Notes under the pieces: model-generated
What the model was told of the DNA's origin: nothing
The model's input: only the letters and a program-made list of their open reading frames with translations
Databases searched by the model: none
Made by a program: the position numbers and the translations under genes
Shown: piece by piece, positions 36,582-44,568 of the stretch
Numbering within the stretch: the stretch's first letter is position 1
Layout: the number at the start of each line of letters is the position of its first letter
DNA from: JAFAMB01 sp963775805
GTDB taxonomy: Bacteria > Verrucomicrobiota > Verrucomicrobiia > Chthoniobacterales > JAFAMB01
Assembly: GCA_963775805.1 (NCBI GenBank)
Contig: CAVZKG010000001.1
Coordinates: forward strand, 310,001 to 374,000
Length of the DNA stretch: 64,000 nucleotides
Direction: 5' to 3'

Positions 36582-37811
36582 CTATTCCGCGGGCGCACCA
36601 ACCAATTCACGGCTACGAGAGAGTGTGGCCTGGGCGACGACAAAAGTGATCACTGCGCAAATCGCAATTCCCACGATCATCGGGAACGGCGTTCCGTCGA
36701 AGAACATTCCCGCGATGATCATGCAGAGAGCGCCAGTTGCAAACTGAAGCGTGCCCATCAGGGCGGAAGCTGTCCCAGCAAATTCCCCATAGTCTTCCAT
36801 CGCCAATACAGACGTTGCCGGGATGACCAATCCAAGAAATGCGTTGCCGGCGAAGAGTAGCGATACCAGGACATCCAGACGGTCGATTCTCGCTGCTGAC
36901 GTCAGGAACAACGCGACCATCATCAACGCATAGCCCGTGACCGCTACCCGGACCAATCGCCTCAGACCGAAGCGTGCCGATAGCGTTCCAGTCAATTGAG
37001 ATGCGGCAAAAAAAGCTGCGGCGTTCAGCGAGAAGAAGAAGCTGTAGAGTGCCGGCGACAATTTGTAGTGGTCGATGAGGATAAAGGACGAACTCGATAG
37101 ATAGATAAAAAAGCTCGATATCCCAAAGCTGCCGATAAACGTGAGTCCGAGGAAGTTGCGTTCACCCAGCAGGAACCGGTATCCGATCAACGCGCTTTTA
37201 AACGAGCTATCGGCCCGGTGTTCAGCCGGTCGAGTCTCCTTCAACGAGGTTGCCAATAAAATCGCCGCTAACAAAGCTGCGATCGTGACCGCCCAGAATA
37301 CGGCCCGCCAACCGAACCATTGAATCACGAAGCTGCCTGTCAATGGAGCCAGGATGGGTGAGACGCTGAAAACGAGCATCAGGAGAGACATCAACCGTGC
37401 CGCTTCGGTGCCGGTGTGAAGATCGCGGACAACGGCTCGAGGCACCACCATTCCGGGACAGGCACCGAACCCTTGGATAAAGCGAAAGGCGATCAACCAG
37501 TGTATCCCGGGCGCTATCGCGGAGCCGATGCTGCCAAGCACGAAAAGTCCTAATCCGAAGTACATCGGGGCCTTGCGTCCGATCATATCGGAAATCGGTC
37601 CGACCACAATCTGGCCAAGACCCATCGTCACAAAGAAAGCCAGCAGGCTCATTTGGACAGATGTCGGATCGGTCGCGAGATCTTTGCCGATCGAGGGTAA
37701 CGCGGGAAGGTACATATCTATGGCAAACGGACCAATCGCAGAGAGAAGTCCGAGAACGATCGCGACCCGAAGAAAAAGGGATCCAGTAGTTTCTTTGTCG
37801 GCTTTAGGCAT
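36582..37811 (-). CDS. Bcr/CflA-family drug efflux MFS transporter
   Basis: 409 residues, twelve TM. Marks of the family: AIDMYLPALPSIGKDLATD in TM1, GQIVVGPISDMIGRKAPMYFGL in loop 2-3, FIQGFGACPGMVVPRAVVRDL in TM4, and APLTGSFVIQWFGWRAVFW at TM6. Proton-driven export of drugs or similar small molecules across the inner membrane is expected; the substrate is unknown. No regulator lies beside it. Confidence 0.92.
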   Translation of the reverse strand: MPKADKETTGSLFLRVAIVLGLLSAIGPFAIDMYLPALPSIGKDLATDPTSVQMSLLAFFVTMGLGQIVVGPISDMIGRKAPMYFGLGLFVLGSIGSAIAPGIHWLIAFRFIQGFGACPGMVVPRAVVRDLHTGTEAARLMSLLMLVFSVSPILAPLTGSFVIQWFGWRAVFWAVTIAALLAAILLATSLKETRPAEHRADSSFKSALIGYRFLLGERNFLGLTFIGSFGISSFFIYLSSSSFILIDHYKLSPALYSFFFSLNAAAFFAASQLTGTLSARFGLRRLVRVAVTGYALMMVALFLTSAARIDRLDVLVSLLFAGNAFLGLVIPATSVLAMEDYGEFAGTASALMGTLQFATGALCMIIAGMFFDGTPFPMIVGIAICAVITFVVAQATLSRSRELVGAPAE

Positions 37812-37954
37812 TACGGCAATCGGTTAAAGCTGCGCATCAGCACCACACAAGAGGAACTTGATCCCGTCTTTTAGTCGATTGGTCAAATACAACAGAGACA
37901 AGGAGGTCAATTCTGCAGCCAAATTGCAGGGCTGCCATCGTCGCGTGAGCACAT

Positions 37955-38113
37955 CAATTCCCAATCGTCCTCGTACTCGATCGGAAACCGTCACCACGCG
38001 GTGCGCCCTGAACCGAGAAAACGCATGCGCGAAGCACCAGCGCCAAGCCCGCGCCGGAAGTCCCATGCGCTTTCGAGTACGAGGACGAGGTCGATCACGA
38101 TTACGATTGGGTA
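37955..38113. repeat. Dispersed repeat, copy 1, with inverted ends
   Basis: Starts CAATTCCCAATCGT and CTCGTACTCGATCGG and ends TTTCGAGTACGAGGACGA ... ACGATTGGG: the ends are inverse complements over about 16 bases (left 37961-37984, right 38071-38111). The middle about 90 bases (CCGTCACCACGCG, TGCGCCCTGAACC, CGCGAAGC) recurs at 38358-38495. It is intergenic, downstream in the minus direction of nothing obvious, and upstream of the Bcr/CflA gene. Confidence 0.75.
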
Positions 38114-38357
38114 AAGAGGAATTGGTCTTGGTATCGAACCGAATTATCATGCGCGTGAGCATCGAGGCGATGCAGGCGGAGCGCACTCCATAGTTAAACC
38201 ACGTGCGTCATCGAGAAATTTTGCGCGCTGCCTTCCATTCGAGAAACACCAATTCGAGCTTATAACATCCAGTTCTTCGTGATCAAAAAGGCTGCTCACG
38301 AACACACAGTAACTTTAATGAAAAGTGTTTCTTCTAATTTTAGATCATACCAATTCG

Positions 38358-38495
38358 CAATTCCCAATCGTAATCGTACTCGTGATCGTCCTCGTACTCG
38401 ATCGGCGACCGTCACCACGCGCTGCGCCCTGAACCAACAAAGTGCATCCGCGAAGCCCAAGCGCCAGGCCCACTCCGGAAGTCTCACACACTTTT
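38358..38495. repeat. Dispersed repeat, copy 2, right end missing
   Basis: Same orientation and roughly four-fifths identical by eye to copy 1: CAATTCCCAATCGT, CTCGTACTCGATCGG, CCGTCACCACGCG, TGCGCCCTGAACC, AAGTCTCACACAC. An internal 18-base insertion repeats the CGTACTCG unit. The right inverted end is absent; the copy abuts the 3' end of the epimerase gene, whose stop is at 38494-38496. Confidence 0.7.
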
Positions 38496-39399
38496 ACGTC
38501 AACCACTCCAGGCGCCGCGGGCTGAAGCTGAGAACTCGCTTTGCCTTTTCATTGGAAGCTCCTCGAAGCTTGGTGCCGTAATAGACAGCGTCTTCGCCGC
38601 CTCGTTCCAATCCCTCCTGTTCGGTTAGCCGTGGCGGGGCCGGGGCGCCGACCCACCGCGCGAACGCGGGCAGCCAGCGACTCACCGGGGAGGGGTCGTC
38701 ATCGACCAGATTGTACACACCGTAAGGAGCCGTCAGGGCTGCAACCGTCGCAAGGGCCGCATCCTCGATGTGAACAAAGGACCAGATCCCTTCCCCAAGG
38801 CCGATAATCGGGATTTCCTGGTGTCGGACCTGCTCGGCAGCAGCGCCTTCCGGACTGTACCAGGTGTTCGGGCCATAGAAAAAGCCGTACCGCAGAGCAA
38901 CCCCGTCCATTCCAACTGAACTTAGAACACGCCCTTCGAGTTCGGTGTAGGTCCTTGCGCTTGCGGCGACACCAGGAGATGCATCGACCGCAAGTCCCTC
39001 GGACTCGTCGCCAAGCCCTATTCCGGGCCTGATGAAAAAGCCGCTTGCCTGTTGGACGTACCGGCGCACGCCGGTCGCACGCGCGGCGCGGTGAAGATTC
39101 CCGCCACCTTCGAGGCGCAATCGCCGATCGCCCGGAGCGGCCGCAGCCATCTCCGAAGGATGTCTGGGTAACGCCGTCAATTCGTCAATTACGACTTCGG
39201 CTTGTGCCTGCCGCAGCGCTTCCTCCAAAGCGGGACCATCAAAAGCGCTTATCTGAACGACAGACGCGCCGAGGTCTCGGAGCCTCTGCGCACCTGCCTC
39301 GGAACGAGTCATTCCTGTTACAGAATGACCTCGACGAACAAGTTCGGCGATGAGCGGCTGACCGATAGCTCCGCTGGCTCCGGCAACGAATACTTTCAT
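38494..39399 (-). CDS. NAD(P)-binding epimerase/dehydratase-family protein
   Basis: 301 residues, extended-SDR fold. N-terminal Rossmann motif MKVFVAGASGAIGQPL (GxxGxxG); later RTYTELEGRVL and GVALRYGFFYGPNTWYS, SFVHIEDAA and the C-terminal ASNEKAKRVLSFSPR resemble the NmrA/ epimerase type. The catalytic YxxxK is not clear (YTELE), so activity may differ. The gene looks richer in GC than its neighbours. Substrate unknown. Confidence 0.85.
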   Translation of the reverse strand: MKVFVAGASGAIGQPLIAELVRRGHSVTGMTRSEAGAQRLRDLGASVVQISAFDGPALEEALRQAQAEVVIDELTALPRHPSEMAAAAPGDRRLRLEGGGNLHRAARATGVRRYVQQASGFFIRPGIGLGDESEGLAVDASPGVAASARTYTELEGRVLSSVGMDGVALRYGFFYGPNTWYSPEGAAAEQVRHQEIPIIGLGEGIWSFVHIEDAALATVAALTAPYGVYNLVDDDPSPVSRWLPAFARWVGAPAPPRLTEQEGLERGGEDAVYYGTKLRGASNEKAKRVLSFSPRRLEWLT

Positions 39400-39989
39400 T
39401 TGATTGTCATTTGTTCAAAGCCCACTCACGTCGTCAAGAGCGTTCCTCAGTCTTCACGAATGCGATATATTGTGATTGCATAAGCACCCGCGCCATTGAA
39501 GCGACAATGGTTTTACCCTGCACTTTCGCTCGATAGCTGGGCGCAAATTGTTTTTCAAAGCAAAACAGACCTCAGGTCACATCTCATCCGCGAACTGCGT
39601 GGATCGCTGCTCCGATGGCCATTGTAGGAGGCGTCTTTGCGTTTTGGCGGCGGCGTAAGGGCTCGGGGGCAGAGATGCCTGCCCGGGATTAGACCGGCTC
39701 ATTCTGCGGTGCACCGAAAGACTAAGAGCGCTTGTGATGTAAAAACGACATCGATTTCCTGGCCTAACGAGACATACCGAAAGGCGGAGCTGTCGACTAA
39801 GCTGCTAACAGTGGAAAGGATGAACGGAACAAATTTATACCAACAACGATGAAGGTGTGTTCGTCCTCCAAGTATAGGAAACGCACGCGAAGACAAGCAA
39901 CAGTGACCGACACTGGGTCCAGGTGCATCATTAATCTCGGGGAGGGATTTCCTTGACGCCGAAAGAAAGGCATTTGTCAGAGCGATAGA
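39400..39989. other. Gap without a convincing gene
   Basis: 590 bases between the epimerase start and the recognisable end of the SDR remnant. An open frame runs through part of it in continuation of the SDR remnant, but the sequence does not resemble the rest of an SDR. No RNA gene or hairpin noticed. Confidence 0.5.
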
Positions 39990-40403
39990 GTTCGATTTGA
40001 TTCGCTTGGCAGCATGCTTTGTTGCGGTGACTGCTCCCCAGAAATGGACTTCGAAAAATCGGCGCGCTTTTTCCAAATCGGCAGCCGCAAACTCACCCAG
40101 ATCCGATGATTTGCCGGCCGTGACTGCGAGATGATCAAATTCGCCAATGGTCGAAAAGAAATCCGTCACGGCAGATTCCTGCGTGATGTCGAGGACATGG
40201 TCTTCTGTGCCGTCTGGAAGTCCGGCTAAAGCTCGATCGACATTGGTCTTCTTGCTTGACGCGACAACTACCGAAGCCCCTTCAGCCGAAGCCGCTTTGG
40301 CTGTCGTCATTCCAAATCCGGAAGTACCACCAATAGTGACTACCCGTTGCGCTTCCAAGCTACGGTTGAGTGAGAAACGGGCGGGAGATATTGTTTGTTG
40401 CAT
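39990..40403 (-). pseudogene. Truncated short-chain dehydrogenase
   Basis: Residues 1-125 resemble the first half of an SDR: VVTIGGTSGFGMTTAKAASAEGASVVVASS and FDHLAVTAGKSSDLGEFAAADLEKARRFFEVHFWGAVTATKHAAKRI. After about position 40000 the similarity ends; the frame runs on to 39699 with unrelated residues, so the Ser-Tyr-xxx-Lys active site and cofactor loop are lost. The divergent LysR gene 52 bases away may once have controlled it. Confidence 0.75.
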
Positions 40404-40455
40404 GACCATAATTTCAGGCGAAGCATGAACAATTCGAATAGAATGGCGCGATCAA
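40404..40455. promoter_or_regulatory. Candidate LysR operator between divergent genes
   Basis: In the 52-base gap TTCA-N9-TGAA (40413-40429) has the dyad form of a LysR T-N11-A site; ATTCGAAT (40432-40439) is a second palindrome. Both fit self-regulation of the divergent LysR gene. Confidence 0.35.
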
Positions 40456-41370
40456 ATGACACAATTTTGCTATCACTCCTTCGACCTGCGACAATTAGTG
40501 TCGTTCGCAGAAATCGCACGAACGGGAAGTTTTCGGCAAGCTGCCAAAACGCTCCATATCGCGCAGCCCGCATTGAGCCGGCAGATTAAACAATTGGAAG
40601 CGGCGCTCGGGATTTACCTGTTCGACCGGACTCCTCGTCGCTTGCACCTTACGATTGAAGGAAGAGAATTGGCCAGCCGGCTGCCCGCGCTTTTTTCGCA
40701 GATCGATTATCTGACAGAAACGGTTAAAGGAGCCAGCACCGGAGGAACTGGCCTGCTTCGGATCGGAGACACGGGCGTTCTGACGACGGAGGTTATCGCC
40801 CCGGCCTTGAGACAGTTGCGTAAGCATTGGCCGAACTTGCGTCTTTCAGCCGCTCAAAATACGTCGGAAGGGTTTTTTCATGATCTACGCGAGAATAGGA
40901 TCGACTGTGCTTTTCCGGGGCTGGAACCGAAGGGCATCGATCTAACGAGTCACAAGCTATGCGAATTGGAAATTGGACTGGTTCTGCCGCCGGATCACCG
41001 GCTAGCGGACCAGTCAGAAATTCGTTTTGAGCAACTAAGAAACGAACGATGGATCTTGCCACCACGCGAAGCTAATCCGGTTCTCTATGATGAGCTGATT
41101 AGTTGTTGTCATAAGGCCGGATTCACGCCGAACGTAATCGCCGAAATGACTCAACGGCCCAGAGTTGTTTCACAGGTCGCATGTGGCATCGGTATCACCA
41201 CTTTGGTGCAGACGATGAGGCATCTATGCATTGGCGGTACAAGCTTCCATCGCCTGATGCGGCCAACCCCGATGCTCGACTGGTATCTTGTTTATCGGAA
41301 AAATCCCTCATCCTCACTTTTGAAATCTTTCATTTCAATCTGCCTCCAGCTGGGCAGGGAATTCGGATAA
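40456..41370 (+). CDS. LysR-family transcriptional regulator
   Basis: 304 residues. N-terminal winged helix LRQLVSFAEIARTGSFRQAAKTLHIAQPALSRQIKQLEAALGIYLFDR-type pattern, then an effector domain GLLRIGDTGVLTTEVIAPALRQLRKHWPNLRL. Divergent from a truncated SDR gene, its probable former target. The 3' end lies against an IS91-like remnant. Effector unknown. Confidence 0.95.
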   Translation: MTQFCYHSFDLRQLVSFAEIARTGSFRQAAKTLHIAQPALSRQIKQLEAALGIYLFDRTPRRLHLTIEGRELASRLPALFSQIDYLTETVKGASTGGTGLLRIGDTGVLTTEVIAPALRQLRKHWPNLRLSAAQNTSEGFFHDLRENRIDCAFPGLEPKGIDLTSHKLCELEIGLVLPPDHRLADQSEIRFEQLRNERWILPPREANPVLYDELISCCHKAGFTPNVIAEMTQRPRVVSQVACGIGITTLVQTMRHLCIGGTSFHRLMRPTPMLDWYLVYRKNPSSSLLKSFISICLQLGREFG

Positions 41371-41389
41371 GGGTGCCTGGCTCTCACCC

Positions 41390-41610
41390 ACGTCTCAATT
41401 GAATGGTACCGTTTGCCATCCGGACTTAATGCTCTCCGCCGATGACAATGCGGTGAAGATGGGGATGGAAGTCGAGTTTCTGTCTCCAGGTATGCAGCGC
41501 GGCGTTCACGCTTCGGCAAAGGGCACGACCGAGCGGACAAGGCAGTTTGCGCCACCGGTAAGTCCATTGCCTCGAAGTTTGAACAGCGAAACTAAAGTCG
41601 CATCGCAATT
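41390..41610 (-). pseudogene. IS91-family transposase remnant
   Basis: One minus-strand frame reads ALHTWRQKLDFHPHLHRIVIGG, the signature region of Y2-type (IS91/IS801) transposases (LHTWgqnLxxHPHxHxxVpGG). The continuation ALSPDGKRYHS is in another frame, so at least one frameshift has occurred. Flanking sequence shows stops. It is a decayed fragment between the LysR and msrA genes. Confidence 0.75.
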
Positions 41611-41837
41611 AGCCGTATTGCAAGGCATGTCCAAGAAGTCCGCTCCGCGCTACCAGTCCCGCCTTAACATTCTAGGCTGTTTCGCTCTCCTTAACGCCAT
41701 CCGGTCAAGCAGATCACCAAAAACGCTCGCTGGCAGTCAGCGTTGACAGGAACAGGTACCCGAGAACCAAAACTCCCATTTCTTCCCCAGCGTTCCCCTC
41801 CATTCGAAATTCTTTCGATCTCGATGTATTTTCGTCA

Positions 41838-42362
41838 ATGACTACATCGACTGAACGCGCAGTTCTCGCTGGCGGCTGTTTCTGGGGCATGCAGGATTTG
41901 TTGCGGCGCTATCCGGGCGTGATTTCGACTCGGGTAGGCTACACCGGCGGGAACGTGCGTAACGCCACCTACCGCAATCATGGGACGCATGCCGAAGCGA
42001 TCGAGATCATATTCGATCCCGGAACGATCGGTTACCGGAAGATTTTGGAATTTTTCTTCCAGATCCACGACCCGACAACCAGGAACCGTCAAGGGAACGA
42101 TATCGGGCTCAGCTACCGTTCGGCGATTTTTTACACAAGCGAGGAACAGAAACGGATCGCGCAAGAAACCATCGCCGACGTCAATTCTTCGAAGCTCTGG
42201 CCGGGCAAAGTAGTAACCGAAGTGGTCCCGGTCGGCGACTTCTGGGAAGCCGAACCGGAACATCAGGATTATCTGGAGAACTATCCGAACGGCTACACCT
42301 GCCATTACGTCCGTCCCGAATGGCGCCTCCCAAGCCATGCCGAAGCGCCCCGGGCGAATTGA
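41838..42362 (+). CDS. msrA: Peptide-methionine (S)-S-oxide reductase
   Basis: 174 residues. Reduces methionine-S-sulfoxide in proteins. The active-site GGCFWG holds Cys14; further family marks are GVISTRVGYTGG, YRNHGTHAEAIEI and SYRSAIFYTSEEQ. The C-terminal resolving Cys seen in some MsrA forms is Cys154-like in YTCHYVRPEW. It lies between the IS91-like remnant and the peptide cluster, and is probably not part of the latter. Confidence 0.96.
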   Translation: MTTSTERAVLAGGCFWGMQDLLRRYPGVISTRVGYTGGNVRNATYRNHGTHAEAIEIIFDPGTIGYRKILEFFFQIHDPTTRNRQGNDIGLSYRSAIFYTSEEQKRIAQETIADVNSSKLWPGKVVTEVVPVGDFWEAEPEHQDYLENYPNGYTCHYVRPEWRLPSHAEAPRAN

Positions 42363-42604
42363 GCATCCCGCAGACCTTCAACTCCAGCATCAACCCTTCA
42401 GCCTGCACTTGTTAACGCGGGGACTCGGGGAGGGTAAAAGGCCTTTGTCTCGGAGGGACAGGCTGAGCGTTTCTGTCGGAACGACCGGAAGGTCGCTCTG
42501 ACTTCTTATCAACATTTTTTGAGAAAGGCTGCAAGAAGCCGTCGCTGGAGCGTCTTGTATAGGAAGACAACAGGCTTTCTGAAGCTCTGAAACGTTGTCG
42601 ACCT
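42363..42604. other. Upstream region of the peptide cluster
   Basis: 242 bases. A compact hairpin around 42473-42501 (CGACC GGAA GGTCG core) lies about 100 bases before the GAF gene. The region probably carries the promoter of the cluster, but no clear -35/-10 pair is visible. Confidence 0.4.
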
Positions 42605-43192
42605 ATGGATACCCTAGCCTTTGATTTAGACTCCCCAGAGTCGGAACAACTTCGTGGCGCTGTTCGTCTTCGTCTTTCTCAGGCCGCTGCAGCCATTACG
42701 CCTGACGGGTTTGGAAGCCTTCTTCCGGGGCATTGCAAATATTTACTCTACTGGCTGTTTCACGAGGTTGGAGCGGACGAAGGCACGGTATGGCTCGCGG
42801 ACGCCGAACGGAAACACCTGGTCCCCGCCTATAACACTGGGCCTCGCGCCGCTGAGATTGTCGGTCTATTCCATCAACCTCTCGGAGAAGGGCTAGTCTC
42901 GCTGGTGTTTGCTAACGGACAAGCGCTTGTGGAGAACGAGGTCTATCAAAACGCTGACCATAGCAAGCGGGTAGACGACGCGCTGGGACAACGGACCGAG
43001 GCGATGATGATCGTACCGGTTCACCTTATAGGCAATCTCGAAGGAGTTATCTCCTGCGTAGTTCTCGGAGAAGGGAAACCCGATTCAGCGAAGCATTTCA
43101 CCGCAGCGCATTTGGAGCTCTTATCCTTTCAATCCCGCGTGTTCGGAGCCCTTTTTCAGAACAGCCTCATCGAACGGATTTTTGGCCTATGA
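42605..43192 (+). CDS. GAF-domain protein
   Basis: 195 residues forming a single GAF domain: EVGADEGTVWLADAERKHLVPAYN, PLGEGLVSLVFANGQALVENE, and MMIVPVHLIGNLEGVISCVVL. There is no output domain, so it probably binds a small ligand or a partner protein. It overlaps the subtilase gene by four bases (ATGA), so the two are likely made together; it may be a regulator of the protease or of the peptide pathway. Confidence 0.85.
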   Translation: MDTLAFDLDSPESEQLRGAVRLRLSQAAAAITPDGFGSLLPGHCKYLLYWLFHEVGADEGTVWLADAERKHLVPAYNTGPRAAEIVGLFHQPLGEGLVSLVFANGQALVENEVYQNADHSKRVDDALGQRTEAMMIVPVHLIGNLEGVISCVVLGEGKPDSAKHFTAAHLELLSFQSRVFGALFQNSLIERIFGL

Positions 43193-44010
43193 CTATAAAT
43201 AGTGCTGACCTTCAACTCACTTATCCGACGCTTGATGAGGCTCGAGAATCGATGCGAGCGGGAAAAGGTAAAGGGATTAAAGTCGCGGTAATCGATTCGG
43301 GTGTAGAAGCCGCGCATCCGGGATTGAAAGGGTTGAGCCTCGCCGATGACCTGGCATTTGAGCTCGATTCGAACGGTACGACGATCAAAGCGAAACCAGG
43401 CGAAGGTAAAGATCCCTTTGGTCACGGCACCGCAGTTGCCGGCATTATCCATGACCTTGCGCCCGAAGCCGAGATCGGAAGTTTCAGGGTCCTTAGCGCA
43501 GAGTTGAAAGGCAAATCTGCTGTGATTGCTGCCGGTGCGGCGGAAGCGATCCGGCGTGGCTACGATATTCTAAACTGCAGTCTTGGCTGCGGGAAGCGGG
43601 ACCACGTCTTTGCTTATAAGGGATGGGTCGACGAAGCGTACGTAGCCGGCCGCCATGTGGTAGCCGCGTGCAATAATCAGTACTACGCAAAGGAAGAATG
43701 GCCGGCTTATTTCCCTACTGTTTGCGCAGTGAACTTTACACGCGAAGAAGAACGAGGCCGATTCTATTATCGATCACGCAAAATGGTGAGCTTCGCAGCG
43801 CCTGGAACCGGATTGCTAGTGCTTTGGACCGGAGGCACGCGGCGTATGGTGATGGGAAGCAGTTTCGCCGCTCCGCAAGTGGCGGCAATGCTTGCGCGGC
43901 TTCTCTCGGTTAATCCCGTATCGCCTCTTCTTGGAAAAGATCTCATGCAAAAGCTGGCGAAGCCTTGGACGCAAGGGATCGCAGGTCAGAACGAGTACGA
44001 TTTTTTCTAA
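43189..44010 (+). CDS. Cytosolic subtilisin-like protease (S8), candidate leader peptidase
   Basis: 273 residues. Triad: Asp36 in VAVIDSGV, His79 in GHGTAVAG, Ser225 in GSSFAAPQ; oxyanion Asn in AACNN. No signal peptide or propeptide, so it should act inside the cell. It lies between the GAF gene (4-base overlap) and the precursor gene (93 bases). Since the exporter further down has lost its own C39 active site, this enzyme is the best candidate to cut the precursors. Confidence 0.93.
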   Translation: MTINSADLQLTYPTLDEARESMRAGKGKGIKVAVIDSGVEAAHPGLKGLSLADDLAFELDSNGTTIKAKPGEGKDPFGHGTAVAGIIHDLAPEAEIGSFRVLSAELKGKSAVIAAGAAEAIRRGYDILNCSLGCGKRDHVFAYKGWVDEAYVAGRHVVAACNNQYYAKEEWPAYFPTVCAVNFTREEERGRFYYRSRKMVSFAAPGTGLLVLWTGGTRRMVMGSSFAAPQVAAMLARLLSVNPVSPLLGKDLMQKLAKPWTQGIAGQNEYDFF

Positions 44011-44103
44011 TAACCCGATTTCTCCTCACAAATCCGGCGCGCATTCGGGTGACGCCGGACGGAGGGAGGAAAGCAGAGATAGCAAAAGCAGAAAGGTAAG
44101 GCA

Positions 44104-44367
44104 ATGCTAGTCAGAAACAAAGAAGGTAAGTTCTTCGAAATTGACGAAGAGCTGTTGAAAGGGAAAGAGGTCGAAGGGCCCAAACCACCCAAAGGGGGGG
44201 GCGGACCACCTCCCGGCGGCGGTGGCGGAGCGCCGCTCATCGTCGTGAATGTGGGCGGTCGACCAGGGCCCGGACCCGGAGGTCAAGGGGGGTCGCCTGG
44301 GAAAGAGGATGACGACGCAGAGGGACGCTGGTGGTGGTACCACTGGTATCATTATTGGTCTTATTAA
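44104..44367 (+). CDS. Candidate RiPP precursor peptide 1, aromatic C-terminus
   Basis: 87 residues. Residues 1-24 form a leader with G8-K-F-F-E-I-D-E-E-L-L18 and V23-E24. A Gly/Pro-rich spacer (29-68), a short acidic stretch (KEDDDAE), and the last twelve residues WWWYHWYHYWSY follow: five Trp, four Tyr, two His, one Ser. The C-terminus is the likely core for side-chain cross-linking by the radical SAM enzyme encoded next. The AAGGTAAG region before ATG is a good ribosome site. The leader motif recurs without gaps in a second small gene (45788). Confidence 0.75.
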   Translation: MLVRNKEGKFFEIDEELLKGKEVEGPKPPKGGGGPPPGGGGGAPLIVVNVGGRPGPGPGGQGGSPGKEDDDAEGRWWWYHWYHYWSY

Positions 44368-44418
44368 TAAGCTGCGCCGCGCGCCGGCGATCGCAGGTGT
44401 CGCTGTCGTGCCGGGAAA

Positions 44419-44448
44419 GCGCCCGGTAGTTCGCTGCTAGCCGGGCGC
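44419..44448 (+). terminator. Hairpin after precursor gene
   Basis: GCGCCCGG (44419-44426) pairs with CCGGGCGC (44441-44448). No T-run follows. Between precursor and maturase genes such a stem may partly stop transcription or protect the upstream mRNA, giving more precursor than enzyme. Confidence 0.45.
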
Positions 44449-44568
44449 CCATTCCCGTCTCCGACTACAGATGGAGTAAATTGTCCTTCGAATTGGTGAT
44501 ATCCAGTGAATCCGATTAAGCGGCGGGGAAGGACTCACAATGTGTCAGTCTGAAACGCTAGAATCTCT

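Noticed and set aside
37824..38186. A 120-residue minus-strand frame through repeat copy 1
   Set aside because: Its Arg-rich middle is a translation of the dispersed repeat and nothing resembles a protein domain.
37955..38495. CRISPR array
   Set aside because: Only two large, diverged copies with an unequal structure; no regular short repeats and spacers anywhere in the window, and no cas genes.
42473..42501. Structured RNA or riboswitch before the peptide cluster
   Set aside because: A single short GGAA-loop hairpin without a conserved aptamer that I recognise; mentioned only as part of the upstream region.
44249..44440. A second small frame overlapping precursor 1
   Set aside because: Out of frame with the leader-bearing peptide and without the shared leader motif; its end lies in the hairpin.
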